From the NCBI GenBank assembly GCA_917880885.1, contig OU862920.1, forward strand, positions 40,955,019 to 41,019,018: a stretch of DNA of 64,000 bases. The letters run 5' to 3'. The DNA is from Limnephilus marmoratus (Eukaryota; Arthropoda; Insecta; Trichoptera; Limnephilidae). Positions 57,900 through 64,000 of the stretch are shown here, in pieces. Under the pieces are notes generated by a model, which saw nothing but the letters and a program-made list of their open reading frames with translations, had not been told where the DNA came from and ran no database searches. The position numbers and the translations under genes were made by a program. Positions within the stretch are counted from its first letter, which is position 1, and each line of letters opens with the position of its first letter.

Positions 57900-58800
57900 A
57901 GGAACTACATATCCAGAAATCTTATTATCTTTAGCGTTAATCTTAATTATTTTTACGCACATTCTTTGTTTGAATTTAGCCTAAAAGTTTGTTGCTAAGC
58001 TACTGTCTTATCACAATAATATTTGGTACCTAATTACTTAATTATTACTGATAACATCAAAGAAATATCTATTACTTAATAAATATAAGGCCAATATGTT
58101 AATCCATGTATGAAACTTATAAAATTCCCAAATGTTTTAAAATACAATTAATGATATCGTAAAGTAAAATGCCTAAACCCACGACCTTGAGAGGACCGGC
58201 TGCGGGGGCACCTTTCGGTCCGTTTCATACAAAACTTATTTTTTTTATTTGAGGCCAAAATACCCAACCAAACTGACTAATTTTTAATCAAAAGTTATAT
58301 TAGGTAATATTTAGTTCGGAAATGTACTATTTTTTTATGATGATAATATAAAAAAAATTAAAAATTAAATTTTGCTTCATTTTGGACATGACAATTTTTT
58401 GCAGAGTTTATTATAATTATTAAAAAATATGTCTTTCCTTTTCTACTGTACTAATAATATAATAAAAAATAAAATAAAAAACAAGCATGGTAAAAATGCA
58501 TTTTTTTCATTAGTAATTTTAATTTATATACAACAAATTTGTTTTCCAACATAAATCGGTCATTTGTAATTTAAATTTACACCCATCGAAATGCTTTCTT
58601 TTAATAATTTTTTTATTATTATTTAAAATTTTATAATAAATATAGTAAAATTATTTTTTTAATTGTTTCTCATTTATTCATACATAATTGCCCAAATAGA
58701 GACTTTTGGGTATACCGTATATCATGAAATATTTAAAACTTTAATGGTTTATATTTTATAATTTACAATACACATAAACAAAGTAGCACATACATGTACT
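57900..58800. other. AT-rich region, nothing recognised
   Basis: No gene or structured repeat. It includes long A/T tracts around 58320-58660. Confidence 0.35.
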
Positions 58801-58829
58801 AGATGGGTGAGTTCTGCATTTTTCTGTGC

Positions 58830-59465
58830 GAAGCATGCTTCCTTTCAAAAGTACTCGAGTTCTAGGAGCAGGTCCCTGGTCCGAGTTCTTCGGTGCGGAC
58901 TGGGTACCGGTGCTGTTGTGGCTACCGGGCAAGGGCGGATCCAGGGGGGGGGGGGTCATGACCCCCCTGGGCTGGGTCCAGGACCTAGGTTGACCACTAA
59001 TTAAAATTGTTAAACATAATGTTTTTATATATTTTTTGTATCTATTATTATGAAAATTACCTACTTACGTACTTTTTACTTGCATCTATTATTATCAAAA
59101 TTAAATTATAACTTCTTGTGACTTGACCACGACTATGTGACCCCCCCCCCCCCCCCCCCTGGCGCTATGTGACCCTCCCCCCTGGCTCCAAAGCTAGATC
59201 CGCCCTTGCTACCGGGACGGATTCGGCCGGAGCTGGACGTCAGAGCCGGTCCCAGATAGAACCCGCACATGAACTGGAATCCGGACAAGAACCGTCATGA
59301 CTCGCAAGTGGCGCAGACTGCGGACACAGTGACGCCTGTGGAGGTTTTCAGGTTCCAGCTGGACCGGGACCGGGTTCTCTGGGAGTAGTGGATTTGAAAA
59401 AGAAGTATGAGTAAGATCCGCTTCCTATGAAGGACCCGAGTTCCAGAGCCCATACCAGCTGAACC
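58830..59465. repeat. Dispersed GC-richer repeat, copy 2, split by a hAT MITE
   Basis: GTACTCGAGTTCTAGGAGCA and, after the insertion, GTTCTCTGGGAGTAGTGGAT and AGATCCGCTTCCTATGA parallel 29005-29690. The interrupting element occupies 58929-59208. Confidence 0.65.
58929..59208. mobile_element. hAT-type MITE, 280 bp, 8-bp target duplication
   Basis: CTACCGGG is duplicated exactly (58921-58928, 59209-59216). The ends CAAGGGCGGATCCAGGGGGG and (inverse) CAAGGGCGGATCTAGC are inverted. The interior has two long C/G runs and GTCATGACCCCCCTGG. Confidence 0.9.
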
Positions 59466-60160
59466 GACACATCTCTAATCCATACTTAATATTTGATATA
59501 AATTTTGATTACAAAAAATAATATTTCAAAAATAATATTGTTGGGGTATTTTGGCCTCAAATCTAAAATTAAGATTTATACAAAACGTGTCATGCATTCG
59601 TTCCCCGCCTTTGTGTTATATAGAAACTGAAAACTAATAATGCCATAACAGAGTAAAATACTTGGAATTATTCTCAATTGACCTCACAAATCCATTCCAT
59701 AAAAATAAAATGCTTGGAAATTATACAAACAAACTCAAAACAAACGCTTTTTTAATTATTAATAATTGAGATCTATTTTTTTTAAAGTACTTATGTAGGC
59801 CCTGGAATAACCACAGCAAAGGCAGGGCCATGCAGTAGAAAAACATAATTTAATATTTAAATAAAACATGGAACATAATATGATGTAGTACATAAAAAAA
59901 CTTATTTTGGTTTTAGAATGGTAAAGACCTTATCGTTTGAGCTAAAGTGAACTTTTGTACATTAGGTCTTCCCGGTTGCGTATTTCCTTTTCCGTGTTCA
60001 ATACGAGGCAACCATGCATCGAAATCAACACGGGTTTGTAACGCCATTTATCCTCCAAACCCGTGTCCAGTAGAAGGCAAGTGGCATCCTACTGTGCACG
60101 GGTTTGTAACGCCAATTCCCTTTATATATTCCATTAACGCCAATTCCCTTTATACATATA
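59466..60160. other. No gene; short direct repeats
   Basis: ACGGGTTTGTAACGCCA occurs twice (about 60030 and 60098), and ACGCCAATTCCCTTTATA twice more (60111, 60136). No coding exon. Confidence 0.5.
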
Positions 60161-60529
60161 CAACGTGTCCGGAAACTCGTAGTACAGGCGGGAAACTGGT
60201 GAATCTATATCACGTAGAGAATCCAAAAAACTTATTTTTTTCGATTTTAATATTATTTTTTTCCTATTTTTCCATTTTTTCGGCAACTAAAGGGTTAAAA
60301 AAAGTTTTGAGCCCGGTTTACCCTTCGATGCATTTTATAAGACATTACACAGCTGAAATCAACCCCCTAGTAAACAATTTTTTCAAATTTAACCAAAAAA
60401 ATTCCAACTTCGGACCCGATTTACTCGAAAACGAAAGCTCAAATCAAAAAAGTTATATCACAAATCGACTCCGAATGTGATGTAGATATACCAGTTTCCC
60501 GCTTGTACTACGAGTTTCCGGACACCGTG
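60161..60529. mobile_element. MITE, 369 bp, GTGTCCGGAAACTCG termini, copy 2
   Basis: Same ends, interior and orientation as 10046-10425 and TA on both sides. A 177-codon open frame crossing it is by-product. The similarity of the two copies suggests fairly recent activity. Confidence 0.88.
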
Positions 60530-60599
60530 TATAATGGATTAGTAACAGTTTTTATTTTTATGATTAGAACAAAAGTGTTCTTTGTACATATGTATAAAG

Positions 60600-60660
60600 T
60601 TTATATCTATGTCCTGATGAAGGTTGGGAACAACTGAAACCGGTCGATGTTTATAAATAA
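60600..60660 (+). ncRNA. Candidate hammerhead ribozyme 2
   Basis: The core is complete. CTGATGA (60614-60620) is followed by stem II GGTTG/CAACT (60622-60626 with 60631-60635, the outermost pair G-U) closed by a GGAA tetraloop. Then come GAA (60636-60638), the palindrome ACCGGT (60639-60644) as stem III, and C60645 as the cleavage nucleotide before GATG. Stem I pairs TATGTC (60608-60613) with GATGT (60646 onward), counting two G-U pairs, plus an outer helix after an internal loop. A self-complementary stem III is typical of dimeric hammerheads in Penelope-like elements. Confidence 0.65.
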
Positions 60661-61090
60661 AATTAAGTGGTTTTAGAACGTTTTTCATTTGCATAATGTC
60701 AAGCCACAAAGTGTTCGCTTTCTTCGATTATTCAATAAGAAAATCATAGTTTTTACTAACTCGTTTGCATTTTTAAATGTTCAAATTTACAAATCTTTTA
60801 AAATGCACTGATTTACCACTGACCAAATAATTATTATTGTTATGCAGAAACAAACAAAAAATACTAATCATTTGCTTGATATCCTGAAGCAAACATTATG
60901 ATGCCCACAGAGGTGAATAAATCTTCATAAGTTTAAATTACGATTTAGGTCAATTTGCTTAGGCTGTCGTCCCATGTTCGGTAAGGAATCGACATAAACC
61001 AAGTTCTGTAAGATCCTGCGCAGAAGAGAGAAATTTGCTAAAGTAAGTTAACGGTCAACAGTGCAGTCTATTAGGGGATTTATTTTTTTA

Positions 61091-61376
61091 CATTACTCCA
61101 CACAGGAGGCCCTGAGGAAAATGAAAATAATTTCCTTTAGGGCTGTGTGGAGGGTCTTTTTGAGGAGAGAAAGGAATGAACATTGGTCTTGAAGAGACCC
61201 ATGTTGTAGGAAGGAGGAAATACAGAGGCCGGCAAATCGTTCCACAGCCGAGCTGTTAAACACAAGAACGAGTCGAAGAAGCGACCCATTCTCATGTGAC
61301 AAATGTCAACCGTGTACATATGTTGGGCAAGCGTTTGGCGTGTTTCCCAACTATGCACTGGTGCCGAGGGGATCAA
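61091..61376 (-). pseudogene. LINE 3' end: RT C-terminus running into a terminal hairpin
   Basis: The minus-strand frame reads FLCLTARLWNDLPASVFPPS and YNMGLFKTNVHSFLS, the closing motif of CR1/Jockey-like ORF2. Its TAA stop (61137-61139) lies inside a hairpin with arms 61098-61105 and 61143-61150 (CCACACAG/CTGTGTGG) and an inner helix. An A-rich tail follows. 5'-truncated. Confidence 0.8.
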
Positions 61377-61399
61377 TGACGCTAGTTCCTGCGCAAGCT

Positions 61400-61595
61400 C
61401 TCAACGTGGGAGGCGAGAATGGGTACCGCCGCCCCGGGAACCTTTATTGGATAACCAACACTTCCGCCATAGGTCACCCCAAGTGGTTCGCTGCGGTGTC
61501 CGGGTTCATGGGGTGAGATTTGTCTAGGTCTTGGAGGCGGATGACCAGGACACACTGAACCCCAGATTCCTACCACCCCTTAGACCCCTTAGGAG
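61400..61595 (+). repeat. Dispersed CCCCAGATTCCTACC module
   Basis: CGCCCCGGGAACCTTTATTG, GATAACCAACACTTCCGCC and CTGAACCCCAGATTCCTACC match 21150-21450 in the same orientation. Here the module faces the LINE end on the other strand, so it belongs to a different element or to an inversion. Confidence 0.6.
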
Positions 61596-61599
61596 TATT

Positions 61600-62970
61600 A
61601 TAATTAATATTCTTGGAAGTGAATTGAATACAAATATTTATGTAATTTTTACCATATTCTGATATCAGCCCATATCTCTGGCAATTATCACAAATCTGGC
61701 AAGATGTTGCATTAGTGACATCTGTGTACCGTGTCTAAAAGCTGTAAACTTTTTAACAAAAAAAAAAAATTGGTTCGAGCCTTTGCTGATTTAAAAAAGT
61801 TCAGGGGCGAGTGGCCCCACCCACTGAACAGAGAAAGTTTTGGTTTGCTATAATAATCGCACTGTTATCTCAGTTGTCCAAGATGTTGTCGTTATTATAA
61901 AGATTTTTAATAATTAATGTGTCAAGTCGATCTCAAAGGTGATTTAACATTCCAAGCATTAAAGGTAAAATGATTTTCACGTTTATATTATTTAACCGCA
62001 AACATTCCGAGAAAAATCTTTTACATTCGTGATTTGAAGGTTTTTATTGGTTAGGAAATAAATAGTTTTTAAGTAAAATTAATTTAAACGACTATATTCT
62101 TTGTATAATCGTCTTGAATGACATAAATGTAGTGTATATTTCTCCGTCTACTTCGTAAACCTACCCACCAGCAACGGAGTATTCTAATTATATTCTCTTG
62201 AAAAAGAATGAAGGCTTTTGGTGAGTATAAAGTTGCAAATAAAATAATGTTCATATCTCTTGGTACGAAAAATTATGATCGATAGCCTTGAAACACTATT
62301 TGGTGAGAAACTTTTAATATCCACCACTTAACATAAAATTATTAAAAATAAGTACTTGTGAGTACCTACATAATCATAATTTGCAGAATTTATAAATGGC
62401 GGCAAGATATTCCCACGCTGTTTACTTGATTTAATTTAAATTTAAAAGGTCTAAAGATAACAAAATTAAATTTATTTCGTCCATACTTTCGAGTGAATTG
62501 CATATAAATATATGTACCCCCTTAGACACTCACACGATGTTTAAGATGACGCTATACGTGAAATCCTATTAAGATACTATTTAGATTAATCTTTACGACG
62601 AATCGTTTACATTATGATCATGTTACGAATAAATTGAAGCTTTTACTAGCTTTTCTATGTATTGGAATTACAATAAAATTATTATTTACATAACAAAAAA
62701 TATAATCGTGAAACACAAAAAAAAAGTTTTTTCATATCTTCACTATGAAGTAATACAAGAAACAATTTAAAAAAATACTTCTTTATGCCTAAGACTATTT
62801 TTGAGGTTTTGTATGTTCTAACTTTTTTAAATTCTTATAAAATTATGCACAAAATAAATAAAAACCATATTTTCGCTTACTTCCTCGTGCAAATAAGACG
62901 CTCGATTTTTTTTGCAGGCATGAGAATCGAATATTTCTAGCGTTTATATTCCTCACAACCTTGGGAGTAT
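61600..62970. other. AT-rich region, nothing recognised
   Basis: No gene, RNA or clear repeat seen. Confidence 0.35.
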
Positions 62971-63109
62971 TTACCTATTAAAATGTTTTTCTTGGTACAA
63001 ACTAGAACCGTATTTGAGAAATTTTGCAAAATGAAATTATTTTATGCGAGGACCTCACTATGTAGGGCTCAACTAAGGATTTATTGTAAAACAAAATTCG
63101 GATTTTCAA

Positions 63110-63410
63110 TCCCTAGTCCTCTGAACGTGTATATTGAAGCGGAAAAGAATATGGGAGTGGGTTTTCAGAAAAGGTATTTGTGGGACTTTTAAAGAACCCC
63201 AGACAAAGAAAGACTTAGCAAAAACGATCATTATTATCGTTATCTGGATAAATAAAGATACACTGGATAGAATTTGGAAAACAGCCTCCAAAACAATTAT
63301 TTCAATTAAAGATACTTTTTTTAATGAAATTATATTTCGCAAGCGTTGCACTGAGAATATCTTCCATTCTCAATACAATCGACACAGTTATTTCAGTTTC
63401 CTTTAAAACT
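63110..63410 (+). pseudogene. Possible DDE transposase C-terminal fragment
   Basis: A frame with FKEPQTKKDLAKTIII followed by INKDTLDRIWKTASKTIISI resembles the closing helix region of Tc1/IS630-type transposases (tLxrvWxxxxxRi). There is no catalytic residue in view, and similarity is judged by eye only. Confidence 0.25.
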
Positions 63411-63806
63411 GAAATTAATTTGTTGAAGAGTATGAGCAGTGCCATTTTAGTGTTTATTTTCATAAAGTATTAAGCAAAATTTCGCTTTTAAAGACGGTGG
63501 AAGAAAAATTTTCAAATACTGTCAGGCAAAGAAAAAAGAAGAACACAAGAATCACCTTGAGGTTCAAATTTCCAATACAAATTGAGTTTACGAAATTCAA
63601 ATGGTATGGATATCTACGATGTCAGGCGAGTGTAAGTGAGACAGAGCGCTGGGCTACAGGAACTTCTAGTTTTCTTATATATTCTATATTGTAAGGTTAT
63701 TCGTAACCCGGGCATATTTGTCCTAAAAAAGACAGGTTAATCAAATTTGTTGAAATACGTATTACTAAAATAACATAAATAATTTCCTCTCTTCGTATAT
63801 AACCTT

Positions 63807-64000
63807 TAGGCTGGGTTTACACTCGTAATTAAAATTTACGGATTACGTAAAATTTTGACTAGGTACTCACAGGAGCGTTTACATATGCATCCGACTTGTG
63901 GTAATTAATGATCACCTGTGTAAATGCTCATGCGACCGTTTACATCTGTAAATTTATTTGCGGTAAGATGGCTTCCTGTCAACAAAGACCTGCTACTGTC
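63807..64000. mobile_element. Possible TIR element entering at the window edge
   Basis: AGGCTGGGTTTACACTCGTA resembles the GGGTTTACAC-type starts of some insect TIR elements, with GTTTACAT and TGTAAATG inverted phrases inside. The right end is outside the window. Confidence 0.3.

Noticed and set aside
59947..60480. 177-codon open frame as a gene
   Set aside because: It runs through a MITE with clear inverted ends and has no protein-like domain; the matching MITE at 10046 breaks the frame.

Overview
The window is animal nuclear DNA, AT-rich and intron-rich, and most likely from an insect. The evidence is GT-AG split genes with animal orthologues, widely spaced short exons, and a dense load of non-LTR retrotransposon fragments, mariner, hAT, piggyBac-like and Harbinger-like elements, foldbacks and MITEs. 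Short (CCTAA)n runs match the TTAGG telomere repeat common in insects. The species cannot be fixed from the sequence; a hemipteroid insect is only a guess.

Three protein-coding genes can be spliced by hand with intact frames. Gene 1 (+, coding exons between 6635 and 13505) encodes an unrecognised 188-residue protein. Its first three coding exons look like tandem copies of one symmetrical phase-1 exon. Gene 2 (-, 28798 to 25113) is TMEM208, four coding exons and 173 residues, the same length as the human protein. Gene 3 (+, 35993 to 51239) is a Golgi-type DHHC palmitoyltransferase of the ZDHHC3/ZDHHC7 group: 295 residues from five exons, plus a sixth in-frame 85-codon exon that may be a cassette. 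A 37-codon membrane-type small ORF lies inside TMEM208 intron 1.

Layout: 1-6.6 kb holds a GGGGCCCC-rich repeat array, a minisatellite, a decayed zinc-finger-like array and a LINE fragment. 6.6-13.6 kb is gene 1, with MITEs, an RT fragment and a hAT-like element in its introns. 14-25 kb has no gene and is filled with MITEs, a foldback inserted in an RT fragment, and LINE ends. 25-28.8 kb is TMEM208. 29-35.9 kb is repeats, a tRNA-derived SINE, a 41-bp minisatellite and a possible 5' UTR exon of gene 3. 36-51.4 kb is gene 3, whose introns carry a dead mariner, a solo-LTR-like block, a nested Harbinger-like element, piggyBac-type MITEs and LINE 3' ends. 51.4-64 kb has no gene I can support.

The most interesting non-coding signals are two candidate hammerhead ribozymes (12677-12731 and 60600-60660) with complete cores and palindromic stem III. 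There are also two families of LINE 3'-end hairpins: one keeps its loop while its stem changes, the other contains the stop codon. A set of foldback transposons shares arms and centres in a mosaic way. The three host genes have no obvious shared pathway, except that TMEM208 (ER) and ZDHHC3/7 (Golgi) both act in the secretory pathway.
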